Source: Pseudomonadota bacterium (GTDB taxonomy: Bacteria; Myxococcota; UBA9042; PHBI01). Taken from it: 6,705 nucleotides of DNA. The notes under the pieces are model-generated. The model was not told the origin of the DNA and made no database searches. It saw only the letters and a list, made by a program, of their open reading frames with translations. The DNA lies in NCBI GenBank assembly GCA_005788935.1, contig SYAK01000113.1:1-6705 (forward strand), written 5' to 3'. Each line of letters starts with the position of its first letter. The stretch's first letter is position 1. A program made the position numbers and the translations under genes. This document shows, piece by piece, positions 1 to 5,605 of this stretch.

Positions 1-165
1 GACCGCCTCGCCGAGAATCGCCGCCTCGCCGCGCCGACAGCCCCCGCGGGCCCCGGCTTCGTTCAGCTCTCGCGTCTCAGCATCGGCAAGAACCGTTCCG
101 ACGCACTCGATAACGCATTGAAACCCGAAACTTCCCCCGAACGCTCCGAGGAGGCCCGGCCATGA
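1..165 (+). CDS. C-terminal end of an upstream gene (partial), possibly the activase partner
   Basis: Reading frame 1 is open from the first base to a TGA at 163-165, giving 54 residues that begin DRLAENRRLAAP and end SERSEEARP. The stop overlaps the ATG of the next gene in an ATGA arrangement (162-165), so the two are almost certainly one operon and probably translationally coupled. The tail is polar and proline-rich with no recognisable motif, so its family cannot be read from what is present. By inference from context, the missing part could be a BadF/BcrA-type ATP-dependent activase: the next gene corresponds to the C-terminal half of large proteins in which such activase domains come first. 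The open frame and overlap are visible; the identity is a guess. Confidence 0.6.
   Translation, partial: DRLAENRRLAAPTAPAGPGFVQLSRLSIGKNRSDALDNALKPETSPERSEEARP
148..154 (+). promoter_or_regulatory. Ribosome binding site of the dehydratase-activase-related gene
   Basis: GAGGAGG lies 7 nt before the ATG at 162. It sits inside the 3' end of the upstream coding frame, as expected for an operon-internal start, and supports this ATG. Confidence 0.8.
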
Positions 166-1940
166 CCCAGTCCGCTCAGTCGTCCCGCATCATCCCCCTC
201 TCCGCCCTCAAGCTCGGTGGCGCCGCCGCCAACGCGGCCCCAGCCCTTGCCGACCTTGACGCCCAGCTCGCGGCCTTCGAGGCCGAGGAGCGCGCCCGTC
301 TCGGCCTCGCGGCGGCCCCGCGCGCCCAGTACGTGGAGCAGACCTTCCAGGACCCGACGCAGGCCGACCGGACCAAGGTCACGCTGCTGGTGTCCGGCCT
401 GACGATGGCCCACGACGAACTCGTCTCGGCAGCACTCGGCGGCATCGGCTACCGCGTCCGCCCCCTCGACTGCCCTGACGACTCAGCCCTGCGCTACGGC
501 AAGGAGTACGGCAACCGCGGGCAGTGCAACCCGACGTGGTTCACGGTCGGCAACCTCGTCAAGCACCTCGTGGCGCTGCGCGACGTCGACGGGATCCCCA
601 CGGAAAAAATCATCAGCGACTACGTCTTCCTGACCGCGGGGGCCTGCGGCCCGTGCCGCTTCGGCATGTACGTCACCGAATACCGTAAGGCGCTGCGTGA
701 CGCGGGCTTCGAGGGCTTCCGCGTCCTGCTGTTCCAGATGGCGGGCGGCATCAAGCAGGCGACGGGCGACGAGGAGAAGGGCCTCGTGTTCAACCCGAAG
801 TTCTTCGGGCAGATCGCGCAGGCGCTCGTGCTCGGCGACGTGCTCAACGGCATTGGATACCGTCTGCGGCCTTTCGAGGTCGATGCGGGCGCGGTCGACA
901 AGGCCATCGTCGAGGCGAAGCACGAGCTCGCCACGACGCTGCGCGAGCGGAAGAACATCTTCCTCGCGATGTGGCGCGCGCGGCAGAAGCTCGGCGCGGT
1001 CAAGCTCGACCGCCTGCGCCCGAAGCCGAAGGTCGGCATCATCGGCGAGTTCTGGGCGATGACGACCGAGGGCGACGGCAACTACAAGATGCAGCGCTTC
1101 CTCGAGTCCGAGGGGGCCGAGGTCGACACCCAGTTCGTGACCGCGTGGGTGCTGTTCATGGTCTGGGAGGCCGCCCGCGACACGCGCCACCGCATGACAC
1201 TGCGCGAGGACGACACGGGCCGCAAGGGCCTCGCGGGCAAGGACCCGGTCAAGAAGCTGCGCATGATGTGGGCGGGCGACAAGGCGATGCGCCTTATCTT
1301 CCAGACGGCCGCGAACGGCCTCGGGTTGCACGGCTACAAGCTGCCCGACATGAACGAGGTCGCCGATATCGCTAAGGATTTCTACAACCTCGACGTGCGC
1401 GGCGGTGAGGCCCACATGGAGGTCGCGAAGAACATCCTGAACGTGCTGCACAGCAAGGTGAACATGACGCTCTCGGTCAAGCCCTTCGGCTGCATGCCGA
1501 GCTCGGGCGTCTCCGACGGCGTCCAGAGCGCCATCACCGAGCTCTACCCCGAGGCGATCTACCTGCCCATCGAGACGACGGGCGACGGGGCTGTCAACGT
1601 GTACAGCCGCGTGCAGATGATGCTCTTCAAGGCCAAGCAGGCGGCCATCAAGGAGCGCGACGCGGTGCTCTCGGCCTACGGCATGACGGCCGAAGATGCG
1701 CAGAAGACCCTCGACAAGGCGCCGCTCATCGCCTCCACGCTGGTCTCGGCCCCCGCGCTGCTGCACGCCCACGCCTCGACCGCCGCCAACCAGGCCGAGC
1801 TCGCTGGCCTGCTGCGCCACCCGCTGAAGGGCCTGCGCCGCCTCTGGGACGCCCGCAAGGCGCACCTCGCGAAGCGCACGGCCAGGCACCTGGCACCCAT
1901 GCCCGAGGCCGCGCCAGCGCCCATGGCCGCGACCGCCTGA
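162..1940 (+). CDS. 2-hydroxyglutaryl-CoA dehydratase D-subunit-like / acyl-CoA dehydratase activase-related protein
   Basis: This 592-aa cytoplasmic protein belongs to the HgdB/DUF2229 group, iron-sulfur proteins linked to ATP-driven radical dehydration of 2-hydroxyacyl-CoA esters. What is visible: after a variable, Ala-rich N-terminus (1-70) comes a first alpha/beta lobe with LLVSGLTMAHDEL (75-87), Cys104, Cys122 (GQCNP) and the GACGPCRFGMY block with Cys162 and Cys165. The second lobe starts near 290 with VGIIGEFWAMTTEGDGNY, and KPFGCMPSSGVSDGV places Cys444. These cysteines are candidate [4Fe-4S] ligands. In many bacteria the same blocks form the C-terminal part of a roughly 1400-aa protein that begins with BadF/BcrA activase domains. 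Here that part is a separate gene, following another ORF with a 4-base overlap. The Ala/Pro-rich tail (570-592) is poorly conserved. Its real substrate is unknown; many homologues lack a characterised reaction, so no gene symbol is given. Confidence 0.88.
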   Translation: MTQSAQSSRIIPLSALKLGGAAANAAPALADLDAQLAAFEAEERARLGLAAAPRAQYVEQTFQDPTQADRTKVTLLVSGLTMAHDELVSAALGGIGYRVRPLDCPDDSALRYGKEYGNRGQCNPTWFTVGNLVKHLVALRDVDGIPTEKIISDYVFLTAGACGPCRFGMYVTEYRKALRDAGFEGFRVLLFQMAGGIKQATGDEEKGLVFNPKFFGQIAQALVLGDVLNGIGYRLRPFEVDAGAVDKAIVEAKHELATTLRERKNIFLAMWRARQKLGAVKLDRLRPKPKVGIIGEFWAMTTEGDGNYKMQRFLESEGAEVDTQFVTAWVLFMVWEAARDTRHRMTLREDDTGRKGLAGKDPVKKLRMMWAGDKAMRLIFQTAANGLGLHGYKLPDMNEVADIAKDFYNLDVRGGEAHMEVAKNILNVLHSKVNMTLSVKPFGCMPSSGVSDGVQSAITELYPEAIYLPIETTGDGAVNVYSRVQMMLFKAKQAAIKERDAVLSAYGMTAEDAQKTLDKAPLIASTLVSAPALLHAHASTAANQAELAGLLRHPLKGLRRLWDARKAHLAKRTARHLAPMPEAAPAPMAATA

Positions 1941-1951
1941 CGGCTTGCCTC

Positions 1952-1988
1952 GGCCCTGTCCGGACCGCAATGGTCACGCGACAGGGCC
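1952..1988. terminator. Hairpin between convergent genes, probable bidirectional terminator
   Basis: GGCCCTGTC (1952-1960) pairs perfectly with GACAGGGCC (1980-1988). Inside the loop GACC (1963-1966) pairs with GGTC (1972-1975), giving a two-tier stem. It begins 11 nt after the stop codon of the plus-strand gene (1940) and lies 27 nt beyond the stop of the minus-strand gene (2016), exactly where a shared terminator would sit. No U-tract follows on either strand, so it may act with Rho or as a 3'-end stabiliser rather than as a classic intrinsic terminator. Confidence 0.6.
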
Positions 1989-2015
1989 TCCGCGCGGCCC
2001 CGCGCCCGTTTCGAC

Positions 2016-2621
2016 TCAGGCCCTGACGGCGCGCAGGGCGTCGCGCAGCGCCTCGAACCAGGGGCGGCCGAAGCTCGCCTGAAGGCCCTCGAGGCTCTGC
2101 AGCAGGGTCTCGAAGGCGTCCGCGTCCAGCCGCGCCGCCGCGAACCATAGCTGCTCGGCCGCCTCCGCCGGGACGCGGGAGAGCTGGTGCGCGGCGTCCC
2201 GCTCGAGTTCCGCGCGCCCACGCAGGAAGCGGGCTCCCCAGAAGGCCGCGCCATGACCGCGCTCCGCGGACCAGCTGGCGATTTCGGGCGGGAGCGGGCC
2301 GCTGTCGGCCATCAGGGCGACACCGAGCGGGAAGGCGAGCTTCGAGCGCTCGAAGGCGCTGAGGTCCGCGCGGCGATAGCCTGCGAGCGGCGCGTCGAGC
2401 GGCAGCGGCAGCGCGTCCGCGAGGTACGTCGCGAGCCTCGCCACATCGAGCCCGCCGCCCGACAGGGCCGCCGCGAGGAGCGACGTCACCTCGGCCGCGG
2501 CTGCCGGATCGCCTCTGACGACCTCCAGCACTTCGGATGGGCCCGTCTCTTCCCACGGCTCGCGCCACGGGCCCGGAAGGCGTGTGGCGGCGGCGTTCAG
2601 CCAGCGCTCGCGCTCGCTCAT
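2016..2621 (-). CDS. Hypothetical protein, 201 aa, mostly alpha-helical
   Basis: I do not recognise this protein. It starts MSERERWLNAAA, is rich in Ala, Leu, Glu and Arg, has no cysteine, no signal peptide and no membrane-spanning segment, and looks like a soluble all-alpha cytoplasmic protein. The centre holds a Pro/Leu-rich stretch (LADALPLPLDAPLAGY) and the C-terminus is a run of amphipathic helices. The start is supported by GAGGAGG five bases upstream of the ATG, overlapping the TGA of the preceding minus-strand gene; only 10 bp separate the two, so they form an operon. It converges on the plus-strand dehydratase-related gene with a shared hairpin between them. Codon third positions are strongly G/C in this frame, and the antisense readings are Arg/Gly-rich noise. 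No function is proposed. Confidence 0.75.
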   Translation of the reverse strand: MSERERWLNAAATRLPGPWREPWEETGPSEVLEVVRGDPAAAAEVTSLLAAALSGGGLDVARLATYLADALPLPLDAPLAGYRRADLSAFERSKLAFPLGVALMADSGPLPPEIASWSAERGHGAAFWGARFLRGRAELERDAAHQLSRVPAEAAEQLWFAAARLDADAFETLLQSLEGLQASFGRPWFEALRDALRAVRA

Positions 2622-2631
2622 CTCGACCTCC

Positions 2632-3360
2632 TCAAGACAGGACCGAGCCGCCGCTCAGGAACTCGGACTGCGGCAGGCCATCGGTTTGCAGCTCTCGCGC
2701 GAGGCCAGGCTTCGTCGGGTCCGCCGGGTCGGCGAGGCGGCCGAAGGTGCAGTCCGTCGGCTCGTAGGTGTTCTCGTCAAACTGAAGCAGCCTGAAGATC
2801 GAAGGCCTGCCGATCGGGATGTTCCCGACGAGCGTCTTCAGGAACGCGACGGCGCAGTGGCCGAGGAACATGACCTTGGACGGATACCAGCCCTCGTTGA
2901 GCGCAAAGTGCGTGATAGCCGCCGCGTAGCTCGTCGGGACGGCCGCGTCGGTCCCCATGCCGATGAACCCGCGGACCGGTTGCTTGAACGCGTCCGAGGG
3001 GCCCTTGCCAGCGAACGGCGGCGTGTTCTCCTCGCCCGCGGGCGCGAAGACGAGCTTGCCAGCGGCCTTGCACGCGGCGAGCCATGTGTCCCGGCCGCCC
3101 CCCGTGGCGGCCCAGCCCGCCTGAAACTCCGGCTCCGTTCCGTTCCAGACGTTGGACGAGTCGAACACCTTGATGACCCCGTTGGTGACCTCCTCGAGGG
3201 TCTTCATCGTGGTCTCTTCCTCAATGCCCATCGCCGGAAAGTGGATGATGGGCGCGGTGGCGTCCCACTGCGCGGCCGCGACGTCGGCGGGGTTCGCCTC
3301 CATCCTGTCGAGCGCGGCCCTGGCGCCGTCGACCCAGGTCGCCACCTGCGCGTCGATCAT
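2632..3360 (-). CDS. Unrecognised protein, at least 242 aa; true N-terminus uncertain
   Basis: A convincingly coding but unrecognised ORF with balanced composition (aromatic residues, few Arg runs). Segments that look conserved in style are TAPIIHFPAMGIEEETTMK (around 34-52), FDSSNVWNG and GWYPSKVMFLGHCAVAF. It contains three cysteines, or four if the frame is read upstream. The ATG at 3360 is the first possible start, yet the same frame continues upstream to about 3426 with clearly coding-like sequence (RCPAKQALWIDSRKA just before the Met) and no ATG, GTG or TTG. No good Shine-Dalgarno precedes the ATG. Two explanations remain: translational coupling, since an ORF starting at 3614 stops in an ATGA overlap exactly here; or a frameshift near 3410-3425 that cut off the real N-terminus. 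The gene downstream follows after 10 bp. The paired cysteines would suit an exported protein, but no signal peptide is visible in frame. Confidence 0.7.
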   Translation of the reverse strand: MIDAQVATWVDGARAALDRMEANPADVAAAQWDATAPIIHFPAMGIEEETTMKTLEEVTNGVIKVFDSSNVWNGTEPEFQAGWAATGGGRDTWLAACKAAGKLVFAPAGEENTPPFAGKGPSDAFKQPVRGFIGMGTDAAVPTSYAAAITHFALNEGWYPSKVMFLGHCAVAFLKTLVGNIPIGRPSIFRLLQFDENTYEPTDCTFGRLADPADPTKPGLARELQTDGLPQSEFLSGGSVLS

Positions 3361-3614
3361 CGCCTTGCGGGAGTCGATCCACAGGGCCTGCTTCGCCGGG
3401 CACCGCCAGCCCCGGAGATCCCGTGAGCGGCGGCGGCGTGGACGTCGTCTGCGCCCTCGGCACCACCGCGCCGCTGGACGGGCACGAGGCGGCCTGCGCC
3501 GGTGGCAAGATTCTCGCCGCGAACGCTCGCGCTGCGCTGGACCGCGGGCGCGGCCTCGGACGTCACTGACCGCGGCGCCTGCGGCCTCTCCTGAAAAGTC
3601 GACGTTTCCGACAT
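3357..3614 (-). CDS. 85-aa ORF, either a coupled leader gene or the displaced N-terminus of the next gene
   Basis: From an ATG at 3614 (preceded by AAGGGGGGG 4 nt upstream, a weak Shine-Dalgarno containing a 7-base homopolymer) this frame runs MSETSTFQERPQAPRSV and stops at TGA 3357-3359, overlapping the ATG of the 242-aa gene as ATGA. The first 65 or so codons have the purine-first, G/C-last pattern of real genes. The last 20 lie opposite the in-frame upstream extension of the neighbour, which looks better coding, so the C-terminal end of this ORF is probably not native. I infer that this is the N-terminal part of one longer gene (2632-3614, about 327 codons) split by an indel near 3410-3425. 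A genuine small coupled gene is the alternative. It has no known family. Confidence 0.4.
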   Translation of the reverse strand: MSETSTFQERPQAPRSVTSEAAPAVQRSASVRGENLATGAGRLVPVQRRGGAEGADDVHAAAAHGISGAGGARRSRPCGSTPARR

Positions 3615-3744
3615 GACGCCCCCCCTTCGCGAGGCCTCCCCATGGTCCTCTGACGCGGGGTCCGCGTCAAACGTCCGGCCGCTCCCTAGGGCGCCGGCAT
3701 GCCGCTCGCCCATCGCTCGCCCATCGCACGCCACGGTCGCCTGC

Positions 3745-3765
3745 GGGGCCCACGGACCGGGCCCC
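3745..3765. promoter_or_regulatory. Perfect GGGGCCC / GGGCCCC hairpin in the divergent region
   Basis: GGGGCCC (3745-3751) and GGGCCCC (3759-3765) form a perfect 7-bp stem around a 7-nt loop, 78 nt upstream of the VOC gene start and 131 nt upstream of the minus-strand ATG at 3614. It could be an operator dyad, a leader hairpin or a terminator; nothing in the sequence decides which. Confidence 0.35.
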
Positions 3766-3833
3766 ATCTTGTCGCGTGCGACGACCGGTGTCTGGTGGCA
3801 GACTCGAGGCTGCGGGCCTGGCTCGCACACCAC

Positions 3834-3840
3834 GGAGGAG
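3834..3840 (+). promoter_or_regulatory. Ribosome binding site fixing the start of the VOC gene
   Basis: GGAGGAG ends 2 nt before the ATG at 3843 (GGAGG core with 4-nt spacing). The frame stays open upstream to an ATG at 3699, but the extra 48 residues are unlike the family and that start lacks such a site, so 3843 is chosen. Confidence 0.8.
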
Positions 3841-3842
3841 AC

Positions 3843-4211
3843 ATGCGGGTCGGATACGTCGTGCTTTACGTTCAGGACGCCGAGGCGTGCCGCCGTTTCT
3901 GGGTCGAGCGGGTGGGGCTCGTCGAGAAGCGACGCACCGCGGCCGGCGAATTCACAGCCGTGCAGGTCGGATTCGCGGACCAGCCATTCGCCTTCGAGCT
4001 CGTCCCGCTCGGCCTCATGAAGGACAACCCCGACGGGCTCGACCTCGCGACGCCCTCGATATGCTTTCACGCAGCCGACCTGGAGGCGACCCACGCGCGC
4101 CTCACCGAGCGCGGGGTCGAGGTGACCCCGGTCGGTGACCACCACGGACAGCGCAACTTCGCCTTCAGCGACCCCGAGGGGCGCTGGTTCGCGTTCACGC
4201 CCGAGCCCTGA
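3843..4211 (+). CDS. VOC family protein (glyoxalase/bleomycin-resistance/dioxygenase fold)
   Basis: A 122-aa single-domain protein, the usual length for small vicinal-oxygen-chelate proteins. Two beta-alpha-beta-beta-beta modules are visible: MRVGYVVLYVQDAEACRRFW at the N-terminus, FAFEL (49-53) in the last strand of the first module, then PSICFHAADLEATHARLTERG opening the second and FSDPEGRWFAFTPEP closing it. Metal ligand positions look incomplete: Glu52 and His76 are at plausible sites, but the first-strand ligand is Tyr or Val rather than His, and the last-strand Glu (normally in DPDGN..E) is replaced by Phe. The metal-binding enzyme role is therefore doubtful, and ligand binding, sequestration or subunit pairing is as likely. 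It stands alone, divergent from the minus-strand operon and convergent with the pseudogene 13 bp beyond its stop. Substrate unknown. Confidence 0.85.
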   Translation: MRVGYVVLYVQDAEACRRFWVERVGLVEKRRTAAGEFTAVQVGFADQPFAFELVPLGLMKDNPDGLDLATPSICFHAADLEATHARLTERGVEVTPVGDHHGQRNFAFSDPEGRWFAFTPEP

Positions 4212-4783
4212 ACACGCCGGCGCGTCAGCGCGGGGTGGCCGAGAACTTCGTTCCGGCGGAGACGTTGCCAGCCGTGTCGATCGCGCAGACGTCCCGCCGG
4301 GCTGGTTGAGGTCGGCGACCGCGGTGCCGACGCCCTCGCAGACGACGGTGCCAGTGGTGCAGTTCGCGGGCGGCGTCGTCCCCGACACGCAGCACGACAC
4401 GGTCGCTCGCGAGGCCTCTGGTCGCGTCGCTGAAGCCGCTCCGCCGGACCTCGCGCCGCCAGTGCCCATCGCATAGGCCGCGGTGCCGCTCGCCAGCGGG
4501 GTCCCGTCGAGGATGATGGCATCGCGCGGGCCCGTCGAGGCGGTGTGCGTGTTGCCGAGGGTGTCGCGCAACCAGCCGGTCACCGTCTTTGCGGCATCGC
4601 CCGTCGCGAGCGTGTGGCTCCGGGTCGACGTGAACGGGCCAGCGGTCGTGCGGCTGTTGCCGTTCGTCACGCACATGCTCGCGACGCCGCTCAGGTCGGA
4701 CGCCGTGACGGCCAGGGTGACCGCTGTCGTGCGTGCGAACTCCGCGCCGCCGTTGACGAGAACCTGTCCAGCAGGAGCCACCG

Positions 4784-4999
4784 GTCACCCGCCTGCGTGG
4801 CCGACACCGCCACCCGCGCGCCGGTTCCAGCGACCGAGAGGGTGGCCGTCCGGCCTGTCGCGGCCCCGACGTTGGGGGCGGCCGTCAACGCGATGGTGGC
4901 GCTGCCCGTGCCAGCGGTCATGGAGGGCGTCAGCCAGACGGCGCTCGACTCGAGGGTCCACGCGCAATCGGCGGCCCCGGTCTGCGGGACTTCGAGGTC
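4784..4999 (-). pseudogene. BACON-type beta-sandwich domain segment of the protease remnant
   Basis: About 72 codons, from DLEVPQTGAADCAWTLESS to ARVAVSATQAGD, match the BACON pattern (C-x-W, then W-L near residue 22, a glycine-rich turn, and a terminal T-Q-A-G). It is intact as a domain but out of frame with both neighbours. BACON domains usually sit on the C-terminal side of secreted proteases and glycoside hydrolases and are thought to bind carbohydrate or mucin-like surfaces. Confidence 0.75.
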
Positions 5000-5343
5000 C
5001 CCTGCCCGGTCCGCTCGGCGGCGGCGGCTTCGGGCTGGTTCATGGGGTCAAAGCTCTCGACGTCGTTCGGAGCGACGCGGCGCTCCTCGTCGACGAAGCT
5101 GACGGCGGTGTCCGCCCAGATCGCGTCGAGCCCGGAGGCGGTGTCGACGTCGGCGACGATGACCGGGAAGTTGTCGTAGTGCCGCGCGATCCGGGCGCCC
5201 TTGCCGCTCATGCGGCGCTCGAGGGCGGTGCGCGCCTGCGACATGAGGCTCGCGCGGGTCGCTGCGGGCAGGTCCGTCAGGCGCTTGCCGCGAGTCGCCG
5301 CACCCCCACCCGCCACGACCTTGCCCTCATCGAGCAGCACGAT
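4999..5343 (-). pseudogene. Inhibitor-I9 propeptide segment of the protease remnant
   Basis: About 115 codons starting IVLLDEGKVV. The ARIARHYDNFPVIVADV stretch and the SFVDEERRVAPND end correspond to the core strands and exit of the S8 propeptide, which acts as intramolecular chaperone and inhibitor. The segment ends with TGQG, one or two residues before the first catalytic strand of the family. What follows, in another frame, is the BACON domain. Confidence 0.75.
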
Positions 5344-5421
5344 GGCGCGAGCCGGCCCGCTGGCGACCGTCAACGCGAGCGCGGTCGAAGCCACGGTCCC
5401 GGGGACCGACGCGGTCTCCAC

Positions 5422-5605
5422 CTGACCCCCCGGGGTCGCACGCTGCGAGGGCGAGGCCGCACAGCGGCAGTCGCCGCGCGCCACGCCAACGGGTTCGGTC
5501 CCCTTGGTCGCGGCGTCGACGCGACCACCAAAATCGGAGGCAGATTCCGGGCCGATCGTGATAGCCTCGCGCCGTCCGCGCCCGTATGCGCCAAGGAGTC
5601 GCGCC
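5422..5605. other. Divergent intergenic region upstream of the mutase gene
   Basis: About 184 bp between the protease remnant and the mutase start. It carries a perfect dyad, GACCCC-CC-GGGGTC (5424-5437), next to the remnant's candidate start, and one modest AT-richer patch near 5526-5534 (CACCAAAAT). No convincing promoter hexamers were identified. The remnant's original 5' end may extend into this region in another frame, because an Arg-rich stretch starting at a GTG near 5442 could be a displaced signal-peptide n-region. Confidence 0.4.
5593..5598 (+). promoter_or_regulatory. Ribosome binding site of the acyl-CoA mutase gene
   Basis: AAGGAG with 7-nt spacing to the ATG at 5606. It supports this start, which leaves about 40 residues before the conserved FPYTRG block. 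Confidence 0.8.

Larger units (their letters stand above)
3615..3842. other. Divergent intergenic region
   Basis: This 228-bp stretch between the minus-strand start at 3614 and the plus-strand VOC gene at 3843 holds no convincing coding sequence. It should carry promoters for both directions, but I could not identify clear -35/-10 hexamers in this GC-rich sequence. It contains a direct tandem duplication of CGCTCGCCCAT (3703-3713 and 3714-3724) with a decayed third copy, and a GC hairpin at 3745-3765. Confidence 0.5.
4225..5421 (-). pseudogene. Remnant of a secreted subtilisin-family protease: I9 propeptide, BACON, Ig-like; catalytic domain missing
   Basis: Read on the minus strand, recognisable protein pieces follow each other across three frames. 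5421-5344: a candidate signal peptide from a GTG, with hydrophobic STALALTVASGPARA ending in a cleavage-like AxA. 5343-4999: an inhibitor-I9 propeptide, with ARIARHYDNFPVIVADVD, ending at NQPEAAAAERTGQG, which in this family leads straight into the VAVLDTGVD start of the S8 domain. 4999-4784, another frame: a BACON-type domain (DCAWTLESSAVWLTPS ... ATQAGD). 4781 to about 4503, third frame: an Ig-like domain (VLVNGGAEFARTTAVTL). Then a second beta-sandwich module is split between frames: 4440-4393 (SGFSDATRGLASDRVV), 4391-4287 (TTPPANCTTGTVVCEG), 4293-4225 (VCAIDTAGNVSAGTKF, then stop). The Asp/His/Ser catalytic domain (about 300 aa) is absent. The intact ancestor would have been an exported serine protease; this copy cannot make one. 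Exact start uncertain. Confidence 0.8.

Noticed and set aside
483..1970. A 495-codon open frame on the minus strand opposite the dehydratase-related gene
   Set aside because: It is antisense to a clearly conserved protein; its translation is His/Arg/Val-rich with no motif, typical of shadow frames in high-GC DNA.
2584..3426. A 280-codon plus-strand frame opposite the unrecognised minus-strand gene
   Set aside because: It is Arg/Gly/Val-rich with no motif. The minus-strand reading has far more natural composition and an operon-like Shine-Dalgarno to the next gene.
3423..3569. A 48-codon plus-strand ORF from a GTG with GGAG five bases upstream (ends ...GLGRH)
   Set aside because: Its codon pattern is good, but it shares codon boundaries with the minus-strand frame starting at 3614, so the pattern cannot tell the strands apart. 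The minus reading fits an ATG start and the adjacent gene better. It remains an outside possibility.
3699..3842. An earlier ATG for the VOC gene adding 48 residues
   Set aside because: The added residues (Arg/His/Pro-rich) are unlike VOC proteins, and the strong Shine-Dalgarno is at 3834-3840.
4217..4236. A short CGCG-TCAG-CGCG hairpin between the VOC stop and the pseudogene stop
   Set aside because: A 4-bp GC stem is expected by chance here and there is no U-tract, so it is not enough to call a terminator.
3357..4781. One continuous 474-codon minus-strand frame joining the Ig-like sequence to the 85-aa ORF
   Set aside because: Only its two ends look coding. The middle is opposite the VOC gene, and the Ig-like protein clearly leaves this frame near 4290 and stops at 4225.
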